Below are positions 17,449 through 26,316 of a stretch of 64,000 nucleotides of DNA, piece after piece. Position 1 is the stretch's first letter. Every line of letters begins with the position of its first letter. The stretch covers positions 2,043,001-2,107,000 of the forward strand of contig NZ_JAPEOS010000002.1 in assembly GCF_026340975.1 (NCBI RefSeq). Reading direction: 5' to 3'. Origin of the DNA: Streptomyces sp. NBC_01214 (GTDB lineage: Bacteria > Actinomycetota > Actinomycetes > Streptomycetales > Streptomycetaceae). The notes under the pieces were generated by a model. The model searched no databases and was not told the origin of the DNA. It saw only the letters and a program-made list of their open reading frames with translations. Made by a program: the position numbers and the translations under genes.

Positions 17449-20400
17449 TGCCCGCTCACCTCCGTGGACAGCCCGGACTGCGCGGCGGCCGGTGCGGTGG
17501 TGGTGAAGATCGGGCCGACCCAGTAGTTCACCGAGCCGAAGGTGTTCGTCGGGAAGGCGGTGGCCGCCCCGTACTTGTAGAGCCCGTTGGCGCTGCCGGG
17601 CGCATCGGCCGGCGCCACCAGCGGATAGGAGCGGTGCGCCCCGGTGAAGTAGCCCCCGTCCACCGAGTAGTTGCCGTTCGGCGCGTGGTAGGAAGCCACG
17701 TACGTGGTGCCCGCCGTGATCGGCACCGGCGTGGCGAACTGCAGCTGCTGCCAGCCGGACACCGTCTCGCTGCCGAAGGTGCCGGTGGCCAGCAGGGCGC
17801 CGGAGGCGGACCACAGGCTCCCGGTGTGCGTACCGGTGTTGCCGGGGCCCTTGTAGAAGGTGACGCCGGTGATGTAGCCGTTCACCGCGGACTGGAAACG
17901 GGTGCCCAGCTCCACGGAGTTGGCGTCGTCACCCACGTTGGCGGTGCTCGGCGTGGTGGTGGCGTTCCACAGGGTGCAGGGGCAGTTCACGGTCGGCGGG
18001 CTCGCACTGGTGGTGAAGTTCCACGTGACCGGGGCGGCCATGGCGTTGCCCCACAGGTCGGAGGCCTGGACGGACGCCGTGTAGGTGGAGTTCAGGGCCA
18101 GTTCGGAGGACGGGGTGAAGGTCGCGCTGTTCGACGCGCCCAGCACCTTGGTGCCCGGGACGGTGGCGCCCCCGGAGTCCTTCACCGAGAACACCAGGCT
18201 GTCCGCGTCGACGGCGTTGCTGAAGGTGGCCGATACGGCCGCCGTGATCTGGGTGCCGGTCGCCGCGGACTGCGGCGAGGTGGTGGTGACGGTGGGAGGG
18301 GTCGTGCTCGCGGTGGAGGTGTCCAGGACCGCGTCCACCCAGTAGTTGCTGCCGGACGAGGCGGTGGACGGGAACCCGCCCGTGCCGCTGTAGCGGTAGA
18401 CGCCGTTGCCGCCGTCGGTGCCGCTCTTGAGCGCGGTGAGCGGGGCCAGGCCCGCGTCGGATCCGGCGAAGGTGGTGTCGAAGGAGTAGCCGCCGTGCGG
18501 GGCGAAGTAGGAGGCGACGTAGGTGGTGTTCGCCTTGACCGGGACCGGCGTGGCGAAGTTCAGCTGCTGCCAGCCGGAGGCCGTCTCGTTGGTGAAGGTA
18601 CCGGTGGCCAGGCGCTGGCCCGTGCTGCTCCAGAGGCTGCCGGTGTGGGTGCCGGTGTTGGCGGGCGACTTGTAGAAGCGGACACCGGTGATCGAACCGG
18701 CCACCGAGGACCGGATCTTCACGCCGAGCTCGACGGCGCTGCCGTCACCGGCGTTGACCGTGCCCGGGACCGCCGCGGCGGGCCACACGGTGCAGGGGCA
18801 CTGCTGGGGTCCCACGGTCAGCGGCACCGTGGTGGTGGCGCCGATGTTGACGCTGTCGTCCACCGCGCGCACCTTGACCTGCGCGGCGCCCGGAACGGTC
18901 GGGGTCCACGTGTAGCTCCAGGAACCGAGTCCCGTGGTCGCCTTCCAGGTCGTGCCGCCGTCGGTGGACACCTCCACCCGGGCGACCACGCCGCCGCCGG
19001 TGTCGGCGGCCGTGCCCGTGACGGTCACGGGACGCAGCGCCGGAACGGTGGCGTTCGCCGCCGGGCTGGTCACCGTCACGGCCGGGCCCACGGTGTCCGT
19101 GGAGGCGGTGGAGGCGACCAGGTCGCTCTGCAGGGACTTGGGCTGGACGCCCATGTCGGCGAAGACGTTCACCGTGGCCTGCTGCATCCGCTTGTCCGCG
19201 GTGATCACGGTGTCGTCCGGGTTGCTCGTGGGCATGTTGGTCAGGCCCCACGACCACTGCACGGTGCCCGCGCCGAACACCAGCGCGTGCGAGGTCTGGT
19301 CGCGGAAGGCCACCAGGCTGTGCGTCGCGGTGCCGTTCCCGTACGTGTTGCCGTAGTCCTTGAGGAGCTTGCCGTCCTCGATGTCCACCGTGGTGGAGGA
19401 CATCGTGATCTGCCCGGCCGGCCGGCTGGCGTTCTCCACGTCGCTGTCCCACTCGTAGCCGAGCGTGCCGGTGGGGAAGGTGGCGGTCTGCGAGGGGGTG
19501 AGGTTCGCGACCGTGGTGCCCCGCCACAGCCGCTGCTTGGCGAAGGTGCCCGGCACCGTGATCGCGTCACTGCGGTAGCCGTTGACGCTGAACATCGAGC
19601 CGGTCAGCTGGTTCTGCGGCTGGAAGGGCCGGCCGTTCGTGGCGCTGGCCGGGTCCATGAAGGTGCCCGTCCAGATCCCGCTCGGGTCGGGGATGCCGTT
19701 CGGCTGGGGGAAGGACAGCTTGGTCTCCTTGTACGAGACCAGGGTCCGGTTGGCGGTGCCCGCGCCGTCGATGCTCGGCGCCAGGCGGGTCTTCCAGAAG
19801 ACCTCGTTGCCGCTGAAGTACGTCTGGTGGACCCCGGCCCGGCGCGCGTTCAGCGCGTTGGTGAACTGCTCCTGGGTCCAGTACTCGTCGTGCCCGGAGG
19901 ACATGAAGACCTTGTGGTTCTGCAGCAGTGTCCCGCCGCGGACCGACATGTCGATCCCGGACATGTAGCTCACGTCATAGCCGTTGCGCTCCAGCCAGGC
20001 GACCATCTGGAACTCGGACCCGTAGATCCCGTTGTCCCCGCCGATGTCCATCGGCCGGTTGTAGCTGACCTCGTACGCCCGCCCGTCCGGGGCGGGGCCG
20101 CCGCCGTCGTACAGGTCCTGGCCGCCGTAGTTGTTGTACGCCTGCCAGGTCTGGTCGCTGGTCTGCACGACGATGTCGGAGTGGCTGGAGTCGTTGCGGA
20201 CGACGAACGGGTACGGCATCACGCCGTTGCCGTCCGCCTGGTCGAAGTTGACCACGTAGAGCCCGGACACGGCGTCCGCCGGCACGGTCCACGTCGCGGT
20301 GACGGGCCAGTTCCCGCAGTCGACCAGGCCGGTGGCGGCCTTCTTCGCGCAGGTCGCCGGGTTGCCGCCCGGCAGGAAGTTCGCCGGGTACGTCTGGGCC

Positions 20401-20744
20401 GCCTGGGCCGCGGTCGACATCAGGCGCGCGCCGGTGCCCCCGTAGTGGCCGAGGCGGTAGACCGAGACCTTGTACGCGGTCGGCGACTGGATCTTGAACT
20501 GCACGGTCTCGCCGGCCTGGACGCTCGTCTGGGCCGGGAAACCCTTGATGTCGCCGTACGCACTGGGTGCGAACCAGTCCTCCATCGGCGTGCCGGGCTT
20601 GGAGTTCTCGCACACGATCGCGTTCGTGGTGGGACCGCAGGGATCGACCGCACCGGCCACCACCGCCGGTGGCAGGACCGTGGCCATCAAGGCCGCGATC
20701 ACGGTGAAGAGACCGTAACGGAGCAACCTTGTCCGTCTGTTCAT
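17445..20744 (-). CDS. Large secreted protein: dimethylformamidase-like domain, Ig-like domains and two DUF4082 domains
   Basis: A 1099-residue exported protein with a signal peptide (about residues 1-32, ending AVVAGA). Residues about 60-540 resemble the large (beta) subunit domain of N,N-dimethylformamidase. An Ig-like segment follows (about 560-640), then a DUF4082 domain (about 648-800), an SbsA-type Ig-like domain (about 810-915) and a second DUF4082 domain (about 920-1085). Both DUF4082 domains open with a CPCT motif and contain NTGTHTGSLWS. DUF4082 occurs in extracellular carbohydrate-related proteins. The ATG has GAGG upstream. The 3' end overlaps the GT2 gene. The enzymatic activity is unknown; a surface role linked to the glycan is inferred. 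Confidence 0.8.
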   Translation of the reverse strand: MNRRTRLLRYGLFTVIAALMATVLPPAVVAGAVDPCGPTTNAIVCENSKPGTPMEDWFAPSAYGDIKGFPAQTSVQAGETVQFKIQSPTAYKVSVYRLGHYGGTGARLMSTAAQAAQTYPANFLPGGNPATCAKKAATGLVDCGNWPVTATWTVPADAVSGLYVVNFDQADGNGVMPYPFVVRNDSSHSDIVVQTSDQTWQAYNNYGGQDLYDGGGPAPDGRAYEVSYNRPMDIGGDNGIYGSEFQMVAWLERNGYDVSYMSGIDMSVRGGTLLQNHKVFMSSGHDEYWTQEQFTNALNARRAGVHQTYFSGNEVFWKTRLAPSIDGAGTANRTLVSYKETKLSFPQPNGIPDPSGIWTGTFMDPASATNGRPFQPQNQLTGSMFSVNGYRSDAITVPGTFAKQRLWRGTTVANLTPSQTATFPTGTLGYEWDSDVENASRPAGQITMSSTTVDIEDGKLLKDYGNTYGNGTATHSLVAFRDQTSHALVFGAGTVQWSWGLTNMPTSNPDDTVITADKRMQQATVNVFADMGVQPKSLQSDLVASTASTDTVGPAVTVTSPAANATVPALRPVTVTGTAADTGGGVVARVEVSTDGGTTWKATTGLGSWSYTWTPTVPGAAQVKVRAVDDSVNIGATTTVPLTVGPQQCPCTVWPAAAVPGTVNAGDGSAVELGVKIRSSVAGSITGVRFYKSPANTGTHTGSLWSSTGQRLATGTFTNETASGWQQLNFATPVPVKANTTYVASYFAPHGGYSFDTTFAGSDAGLAPLTALKSGTDGGNGVYRYSGTGGFPSTASSGSNYWVDAVLDTSTASTTPPTVTTTSPQSAATGTQITAAVSATFSNAVDADSLVFSVKDSGGATVPGTKVLGASNSATFTPSSELALNSTYTASVQASDLWGNAMAAPVTWNFTTSASPPTVNCPCTLWNATTTPSTANVGDDANSVELGTRFQSAVNGYITGVTFYKGPGNTGTHTGSLWSASGALLATGTFGSETVSGWQQLQFATPVPITAGTTYVASYHAPNGNYSVDGGYFTGAHRSYPLVAPADAPGSANGLYKYGAATAFPTNTFGSVNYWVGPIFTTTAPAAAQSGLSTEVSGQ

Positions 20745-20774
20745 CTGGACCTCATTGTTTGCGTGAGCGCGGGG

Positions 20775-21890
20775 TCAGCGCAGGGCGTTGCGGAGCGTTT
20801 CCACGACCCGCTGCTGTTGGTCAGCGGTGATCTGCGGGAAGAGGGGGAGCGAAAGCATCCGGTCCGCCGCCTGTTCGGCGTGCGGGAAGTCGCCGCGGCC
20901 GTGGCCGAGATGACCGAAGGCCGGGGTCAGGTGGACCGGCGCCGGGTAGTGCACACCCGCACCGATGCCCTCCGCGTTGAGCTTGCCGACGACGGCGTCG
21001 CGGTCCGCTCCGGTGACCCGTACGACGTACAGGTGCCACACGTGGACGTTGCCCGCGGCCGTGACCGGCAGCGTGAGCCGCCCGGCGGCCGCGAGGTCGC
21101 CCAGCAGTTCGTCGTAGCGGGCGGCGGCGGCCCGGCGGGCCGCGTTCCCCTCGGCCAGCCGGGCCAGCTTCGCCCGCAGGACCACGGCCTGCAGGCCGTC
21201 GAGCCGGCTGTTGAACCCGGCCACGTCGTGGCGGTACTTGGCGATGCCGCCGTGGTTGGCCAGGGCCCGGACCAGGTCCGCGCCCTCTTCGTCGTCGGTC
21301 ACCACCGCGCCCGCGTCGCCGTACGCACCCAGGTTCTTGCCCGGGTAGAAGCTGGTCGCGGCGATGCCCCCGCTGCCGGGGGCGCGGCCGTCGCGGGTCG
21401 CACCCTGGCTCTGTGCGGCGTCCTCGACGACCTTCACGTGGGCCGGCAGCCCGGCCGCCAGCGCCGCGGTGTCCGCGCACTGCCCGTAGAGGTGGACGGG
21501 GACCACCGCGCGGGTGGCCGCGCCCACGGCCTCCAGGGCGGCCCGCGGGTCCATCAGCAGGGTGTCCGGGAGGCAGTCGACCAGCACCGGCCGGGCACCG
21601 ATCCGGGCCACGGCGCCCGCGGTGGCGATGAAGGTGTTCGCGGGCAGCACCACCTCGTCGCCGACGCCCACCCCGCTGGCGCGCAGGGCGAGTTCGAGGG
21701 CGTCGGTGCCGTTGGCGACACCCACGCAGTGCCCCACCCCCGCGAAGTCGGCGTACTCACGCTCGAACGCGCGGACCTCCGCGCCGCCGATGAAGGCGGT
21801 GTCGGCGAGCACACGGTCGAAGCCCGCCCGTAATTCCTCGGCGACCTCGGCGTGCGCCGCCTTCAGGTCGACCAGCGGTATCTGGTTCAT
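20775..21890 (-). CDS. DegT/DnrJ/EryC1-family sugar aminotransferase, WbpE-like
   Basis: A 371-residue PLP-dependent nucleotide-sugar aminotransferase. The PLP Lys185 lies in SFYPGKNLGAYGDAG. VPVHLYGQCAD and VVEDAAQSQGA match WbpE, which makes the 3-amino sugar from UDP-3-keto-GlcNAcA with glutamate. I chose the ATG at 21890 because MNQIPLVDLKAAH is the usual family N-terminus. Codon 20 (21831-21833) is TTA. The start overlaps the stop of the acyltransferase gene (ATGA), and the DUF4082 gene starts 30 bp downstream. It probably works with the Gfo/Idh enzyme at 24862 and the acetyltransferase at 330. Confidence 0.88.
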   Translation of the reverse strand: MNQIPLVDLKAAHAEVAEELRAGFDRVLADTAFIGGAEVRAFEREYADFAGVGHCVGVANGTDALELALRASGVGVGDEVVLPANTFIATAGAVARIGARPVLVDCLPDTLLMDPRAALEAVGAATRAVVPVHLYGQCADTAALAAGLPAHVKVVEDAAQSQGATRDGRAPGSGGIAATSFYPGKNLGAYGDAGAVVTDDEEGADLVRALANHGGIAKYRHDVAGFNSRLDGLQAVVLRAKLARLAEGNAARRAAAARYDELLGDLAAAGRLTLPVTAAGNVHVWHLYVVRVTGADRDAVVGKLNAEGIGAGVHYPAPVHLTPAFGHLGHGRGDFPHAEQAADRMLSLPLFPQITADQQQRVVETLRNALR

Positions 21891-22660
21891 GCGACTGTGC
21901 TCCCCATCCGTGTCTCCGGCCAACGGCCGGCCGTCTCCTCGCCATCGGCCCGCAGCTCGTCGAGCGCCGGGCCACCCGCCGCGCGCAGCCGGCGGGCGGG
22001 GCTCCCGGCCCACACCTCACCGGGCGGCACGTCGGCCAGGACCGTGCTTCCCATACCGGTCAGCGACCAGGCGCCGACCGACGTGCCCTCGCGCACCAGC
22101 GCTCCCGCGCCCAGGTAGGCCCCGCGCCCCAGCCGCACCCCGCCGCCGAGGCGGACGCCCGAGGCGAGCGTGGCGAAGTCCCCGACCCGGTCGTCGTGGG
22201 TGAGCACCACGTGCGGCATCACCGCCACGTGGGACCCGAGCCGGACGGCGGCCGTCAGCACGCAGTGCGCGAGCAGGACCGAGCCCGCGCCGAGCAGCGA
22301 GGACCCCGAGACCACCGCCGTGGGATGGACCACCGTCGCGTACCGGCTCCCGGGCAGCCCCAGGCGCCGCACCAGGCGGGCCCGTACGGCGTAGTCGCGC
22401 GGACTGCCCACGCAGACCACCACCCGGGCCGCCGGCAGCTCGTGCACGAGGTGGCTGCCGCCCAGCACCGGCACCCCGTCGACCTCCCGGCCGTGCAGGC
22501 CCGGATCGTCGTCGAGGTGCCCGGCGAGGCGCCACCGCGGAGCACGGCCGTACGCGGCCGCCGCGGCGGCCGCGTCCCGGACCGCCTGGGCGGTCTCGCG
22601 GGCGAACCCGCCCGCGCCGACGATCAGCAGGTCCTCGGTCCGCGGCGGCGGGCCGCTCAT
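21887..22660 (-). CDS. PglD/NeuD-type sugar O/N-acyltransferase
   Basis: A 257-residue protein with the two-part PglD/NeuD architecture. The N-terminal Rossmann-like domain carries DLLIVGAGGFARE (about residues 10-22). The C-terminal left-handed beta-helix of hexapeptide repeats occupies about 120-225 and includes HPTAVVSGSSLLGAGSVLLA and the active-site-like AHCVLT/THDDRVGD segments. It acetylates an amino sugar or sialic-acid-like precursor with acetyl-CoA. It overlaps aminotransferase genes on both sides by 4 bp, so it most likely acylates the product of the aminotransferase at 22657. Confidence 0.8.
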   Translation of the reverse strand: MSGPPPRTEDLLIVGAGGFARETAQAVRDAAAAAAAYGRAPRWRLAGHLDDDPGLHGREVDGVPVLGGSHLVHELPAARVVVCVGSPRDYAVRARLVRRLGLPGSRYATVVHPTAVVSGSSLLGAGSVLLAHCVLTAAVRLGSHVAVMPHVVLTHDDRVGDFATLASGVRLGGGVRLGRGAYLGAGALVREGTSVGAWSLTGMGSTVLADVPPGEVWAGSPARRLRAAGGPALDELRADGEETAGRWPETRMGSTVA

Positions 22661-23811
22661 CCGCCCGCCTGTTCGCGCAGCACCGCCACCACCCGGTCCT
22701 GTTGCTCCCGCGTCATCGTGTGGAACAGCGGCAGGATCAGCGAGTCGCGGCTGATCCGCTCGGTCACCGGCAGCGGCGCCGCGCCGTGGTCCGCGTAGGC
22801 GGGCTCCAGGTGCGAGGCCATGATCCCGCGCCGGGCCGAGATCCCGGCCTCGGAGAGCGCCGCGAGCAGGTCGTCCCGGCCCACGGGGAAGTCCTCGGCC
22901 GGCAGCACCCAGTACGACTGGAAGTTGCCCTGGCCGTGACCGGGGTCCCGGAGCGGTCGCAGGCCCGGGATCCCGCTCAGCAGCTCCGTGTACCGGGCCG
23001 CCAGTGAGCGCCGCCGGGCCACGATCTCGTCCAGCTTGCCGAGCTGCACCAGACCGACCGCGGCCTGGATGTCGGTCATCCGGTAGTTGTAGCCGACCTC
23101 CAGGTAGCTCTCGACGATCGGTTTGCTGCTCGCGTGGCGCTGCGCGGCGGACACGTTCATGCCGTGCTCGCGCAGCCGGCGCAGCCGCTCCGCCCATTGC
23201 GCGTCGTCCGTGGTCAGCATGCCGCCCTCGCCGGTGGTGATCACCTTGCGGGGGTGGAAGGACCAGGCGGCGAGCAGTGCTCCGTGGCCCACCGACTTGC
23301 CGCCGACCGTCGCGCCGATGCCGCAGGCCGCGTCCTCCACCAGGGCCAGGTCCCAGTCGGCGCACACCGCGCGCAGCGCGTGCACGTCCGCGGGCACCCC
23401 GCCCTGGTGGACGGCGATCACCGCCTTGGTCCTCGGGGTGCGGACCGCGTCCACGGTGGCCGGGGTGAGGTTGCCGGTGGCCTCCTCGACGTCCGCGAAC
23501 ACCGGCCGGGCGCCCACGTAGCGCACCGCGTTGGCCGTGGCGATGAACGACAGCGAGGGGACGACCACCTCGTCGCCGGGACCGAGGTCCAGGGCGATCA
23601 GGGCCAGGTGCAGGGCGGTGGTGCACGAGCTCACCGCGATCCCGTGCTCGGCGCCCACCCGCTCGGCGAAGGCCCGCTCGAACTCGGCGACCCGGGGACC
23701 CTGGGCCACCCAGCCGGAGAGCACGGCGTCCGCGGCGGCCTTCGCCTCCTCCTCGCCCAGCCAGGGCACCATCACCGGGATCCGCGCGGGAGTGGTGTCC
23801 GGGGCGCTCAT
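22657..23811 (-). CDS. DegT/DnrJ/EryC1-family sugar aminotransferase (second copy)
   Basis: A 384-residue PLP enzyme. Lys189 in WSFHPRKVITTGEGG is the PLP Schiff-base lysine, and VEDAACGIGA and NYRMTDIQAAVGL are family hallmarks. It is closer to the PglE/PseC-like group, which aminates 4-keto sugars, than the neighbouring WbpE-like copy is; this is a judgement by eye. The ATG at 23811 overlaps the epimerase stop, and its own stop overlaps the acyltransferase start. This forms an epimerase-aminotransferase-acyltransferase triplet for one modified amino sugar. Confidence 0.86.
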   Translation of the reverse strand: MSAPDTTPARIPVMVPWLGEEEAKAAADAVLSGWVAQGPRVAEFERAFAERVGAEHGIAVSSCTTALHLALIALDLGPGDEVVVPSLSFIATANAVRYVGARPVFADVEEATGNLTPATVDAVRTPRTKAVIAVHQGGVPADVHALRAVCADWDLALVEDAACGIGATVGGKSVGHGALLAAWSFHPRKVITTGEGGMLTTDDAQWAERLRRLREHGMNVSAAQRHASSKPIVESYLEVGYNYRMTDIQAAVGLVQLGKLDEIVARRRSLAARYTELLSGIPGLRPLRDPGHGQGNFQSYWVLPAEDFPVGRDDLLAALSEAGISARRGIMASHLEPAYADHGAAPLPVTERISRDSLILPLFHTMTREQQDRVVAVLREQAGG

Positions 23812-24803
23812 CGGCCCGACTCCGCGGCCGCCGCGTCGGCGGCGCGCTCGGCCCGCCACCACTGCACCAGGTCCCGAAGGCCGGTGCGCAGGTCGATCTC
23901 GGCGGCGAAGCCGAGCCGCGCCGCGGCCTGCGAGGTGTCCGCGAGCCGGCGGGTGACGCCGTTCACGGCGCGGGCCGGGCCGTGCTCGGGCACCAGGCCC
24001 TCGGCGCCCATCGCCTCCAGCAGGCCGTGCGCGAGCTGGAGCAGGCTGGTCTCGGTGCCGCTCGCGACGTTGAACACCTCGTCGGTCAGGTCCGATTCGG
24101 CGGCCAGCAGGTTGGCGCGCGCGATGTCCCGGACGTCGACGAAGTCCATGGTCTGCAGGCCGTCGCCGAGGATCAGCGGCGGCTCGCCCGAGGCGATCCG
24201 CTCCATCCAGCGGATCAGCACCTCGGTGTAGAGGCCGTGGATGTCCATCCGGGGCCCGTACACGTTGAAGTAGCGCAGGGCCACGTAGTCCAGCCCGTAC
24301 ATGGAGTGGAAGCTGCGCAGCACCCCCTCGTTGAAGGCCTTCGCCGCGCCGTAGAAGGTGTCGTTGTTGTACGGGTGGTGGCGCTCGGTGGTCGGGAACT
24401 GCTCGGCCAGACCGTAGACCGAGGCCGAGGACGAGGCGATCACCTTGCCCACCCCGGCGGCCGCGGCCGCCTCCAGCACGTTGAAGGTGCCGTCCACCAT
24501 GACCTCGTTCGCCAGCCGCGGCTCCTCCGCGCACTGGGTGATCCGGATCGCGGCGAGATGGAACACCAGCTCGGCGCCCTCGGTCGCCTTGCGCACCGCG
24601 GCCACGTCACGGATGTCGCCCTCGACGACCTCCACCACCCCGCTCGGCAGGGCGCGGGCCAGGTTGGCCGTCCGCCCCCGCACGAAGTTGTCGAGCACCA
24701 CGACCTCGCGTGCTCCGTTGTCCACCAGCAGGTCCACCAGGTGCGAGCCGATCGTGCCCGCCCCTCCGGTGACCAGAATCCTCTTGCCTCGTACGCTGCT
24801 CAA
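23808..24803 (-). CDS. NAD-dependent sugar epimerase/dehydratase
   Basis: A 331-residue extended short-chain dehydrogenase. GGAGTIG (13-19) binds NAD, SSSASVYG supplies the Ser, and Tyr151-x3-Lys155 (YGAAK) is the catalytic pair. The start is uncertain. TTG at 24803 has GGGGGCAGGG just upstream and gives a normal N-terminus; GTG at 24842 would add 13 residues but has no clear ribosome-binding site. The product is a UDP- or dTDP-sugar 4-epimerase or 4,6-dehydratase. It overlaps the second aminotransferase by 4 bp, which suggests it feeds that enzyme. Confidence 0.82.
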   Translation of the reverse strand: MSSVRGKRILVTGGAGTIGSHLVDLLVDNGAREVVVLDNFVRGRTANLARALPSGVVEVVEGDIRDVAAVRKATEGAELVFHLAAIRITQCAEEPRLANEVMVDGTFNVLEAAAAAGVGKVIASSSASVYGLAEQFPTTERHHPYNNDTFYGAAKAFNEGVLRSFHSMYGLDYVALRYFNVYGPRMDIHGLYTEVLIRWMERIASGEPPLILGDGLQTMDFVDVRDIARANLLAAESDLTDEVFNVASGTETSLLQLAHGLLEAMGAEGLVPEHGPARAVNGVTRRLADTSQAAARLGFAAEIDLRTGLRDLVQWWRAERAADAAAAESGR

Positions 24804-24861
24804 CGCCCTGCCCCCACTGAATCTTCGGTCGTGGTCTTGCACGTGATCGGACTGCGGACGG

Positions 24862-25959
24862 TCAACGCCCGGTGCGCAGTCCGACGACCGCTCCGCGGAA
24901 CTCCAGGCTCCGGGAGGCGGCTTCCAGAATGTCCAGCACCTTCAGTCCCGCCCGGCCGTCCGTCAGCGGCGGCCGTCCCGTCCTGATGGACGTGGCGAAC
25001 TCCTCGACCATGCTGCGCAGGGCCTCCTTCTCGCCGATCGCGGGCGCCACCATGTCGCCGGTCCGGTAGGAGACGAGCATGTCCCGGCGCTCGTCCGCGC
25101 CGATCTCCTGCGGGGCGCTCAGGTCCACTCCGCGGTCGAACACCGCTACGCGCTGGGTGGGGTTGAGGTCGTCCCACACCAGCGTGCGCTTGGACCCGCC
25201 GACCATGGTGGTGCGCACCTTGGTCGGGGAGAGCCAGTTGACGTGGACGTGCGCGATGGCGCCGGTGCTCAGCTGGAGGGTCAGATAGGCCACGCAGGAC
25301 TGGCCGGCCCCGATGGGATCGGCTCCGTGCGCGGCGACGGCGATCGGCTGCACGTGGTCCGGGAGGATGAAGTCCAGGACGGACAGGTCGTGGGGGGCCA
25401 GGTCCCACAGGACGTCGATGTCCTTCTGGACGAGCCCCAGGTTGATCCGTACCGAGTCCACGTAGTGGATCTCGCCGAGTTCGCCGGAGCGGACCATCTC
25501 GCGTATCCGGCCCACCGCCGGGGTGTAGCAGTAGGTGTGGTCGCACATCAGCGTGAGACCGCGCTCCTCGGCCTCGTTCACCAGCCGCAGGCCGTCCTCG
25601 TACGTGGCGGCGAGGGGCTTCTCCACGAGGACGTGCTTTCCGGCCCGCAGCGCGGCCAGTGCGACGTCGAGGTGCGTTCCCGCCGGAGTGGCCACGGCGA
25701 CCGCGTGGACCTCCGGGTCGGCGAGCACCGCCTCGTAGTCGCCGGTCGCCTGGACGGTGGAGTACGCGCCGAGCACCTGCCGGGCCCGGTCCACGTTCAG
25801 GTCGCAGAGCCAGCGCAGCCGGAACTGGTCACTGGACTGGAAGTTGCGGACGAGATTGGGGCCCCAGTAGCCCGCACCGACCACGGCGACGCCTAAGGGG
25901 GCGGACCCCTTGCCGGTGGCGCGCGCGGCCTGCCCCGCGTCCTTCGCGGTGTCCTTCAC
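24862..25959 (-). CDS. Gfo/Idh/MocA-family oxidoreductase, WbpB-like
   Basis: A 365-residue NAD(P)-dependent oxidoreductase. Its Rossmann motif is VAVVGAGYWGPNLVRNF, with ATPAGTH and HVLVEKPLA in the nucleotide domain. MCDHTYCYTPAVGRIREM and DLAPHDLSVLDF form the substrate domain. WbpB of this family oxidises C3 of UDP-GlcNAcA. The GTG at 25959 follows GGAAGGGAAA. Codon 22 (25894-25896) is TTA. It is the first gene of a minus-strand run (epimerase, aminotransferase, acyltransferase, WbpE-like aminotransferase, DUF4082 protein, GT2) with mostly 4-bp overlaps or short gaps. Confidence 0.86.
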   Translation of the reverse strand: MKDTAKDAGQAARATGKGSAPLGVAVVGAGYWGPNLVRNFQSSDQFRLRWLCDLNVDRARQVLGAYSTVQATGDYEAVLADPEVHAVAVATPAGTHLDVALAALRAGKHVLVEKPLAATYEDGLRLVNEAEERGLTLMCDHTYCYTPAVGRIREMVRSGELGEIHYVDSVRINLGLVQKDIDVLWDLAPHDLSVLDFILPDHVQPIAVAAHGADPIGAGQSCVAYLTLQLSTGAIAHVHVNWLSPTKVRTTMVGGSKRTLVWDDLNPTQRVAVFDRGVDLSAPQEIGADERRDMLVSYRTGDMVAPAIGEKEALRSMVEEFATSIRTGRPPLTDGRAGLKVLDILEAASRSLEFRGAVVGLRTGR

Positions 25960-26316
25960 TGCGTTTCCCTTCCTTCCGCGCACGCCGGGCGGCGTGTCGC
26001 CAACTCATGGCCGGGACGCGTGTGATGGAGGGAGATGCCGTCGACGGCAGCCCGGACGCCTGCGCGTCCGGTGCGTGACCTGCTCAACGGTGATGGCCCC
26101 CCACAACCGATGCCCTACGTGATCCGCGTGCTTCGCCCCCCGGCCCGACCGCCCGTTCCCCACGAGCAGCCGAACCCGTACCGCTTACCGCCTATGCCCG
26201 CTGCCGGACACCGGCTCCGCCGAAGCGTGCCGAATCCGGTCGGCGCCGCTCAATCTAGTCCACCGGGCGTACCCCCGGGCAGAGTTGACGTAATCGCCTG
26301 GAGCGGGTGTTCGACG
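25960..26316. other. Divergent intergenic region, no gene seen
   Basis: This separates the minus-strand nucleotide-sugar operon from a plus-strand GT2 gene and should contain both promoters. A TTGACG hexamer lies at 26285-26290, but no well-spaced -10 follows. CATACT lies 6 nt before the GTG at 26332, which would suit a leaderless transcript. Open frames through here lack coding bias. Confidence 0.4.

Noticed and set aside
17634..21833. A 1399-codon open frame antisense to the DUF4082 and aminotransferase genes
   Set aside because: It is a shadow of GC-rich codon bias. It crosses two well-supported minus-strand genes, has no ribosome-binding site, and its product is low-complexity Gly/Val/Arg/Asp.
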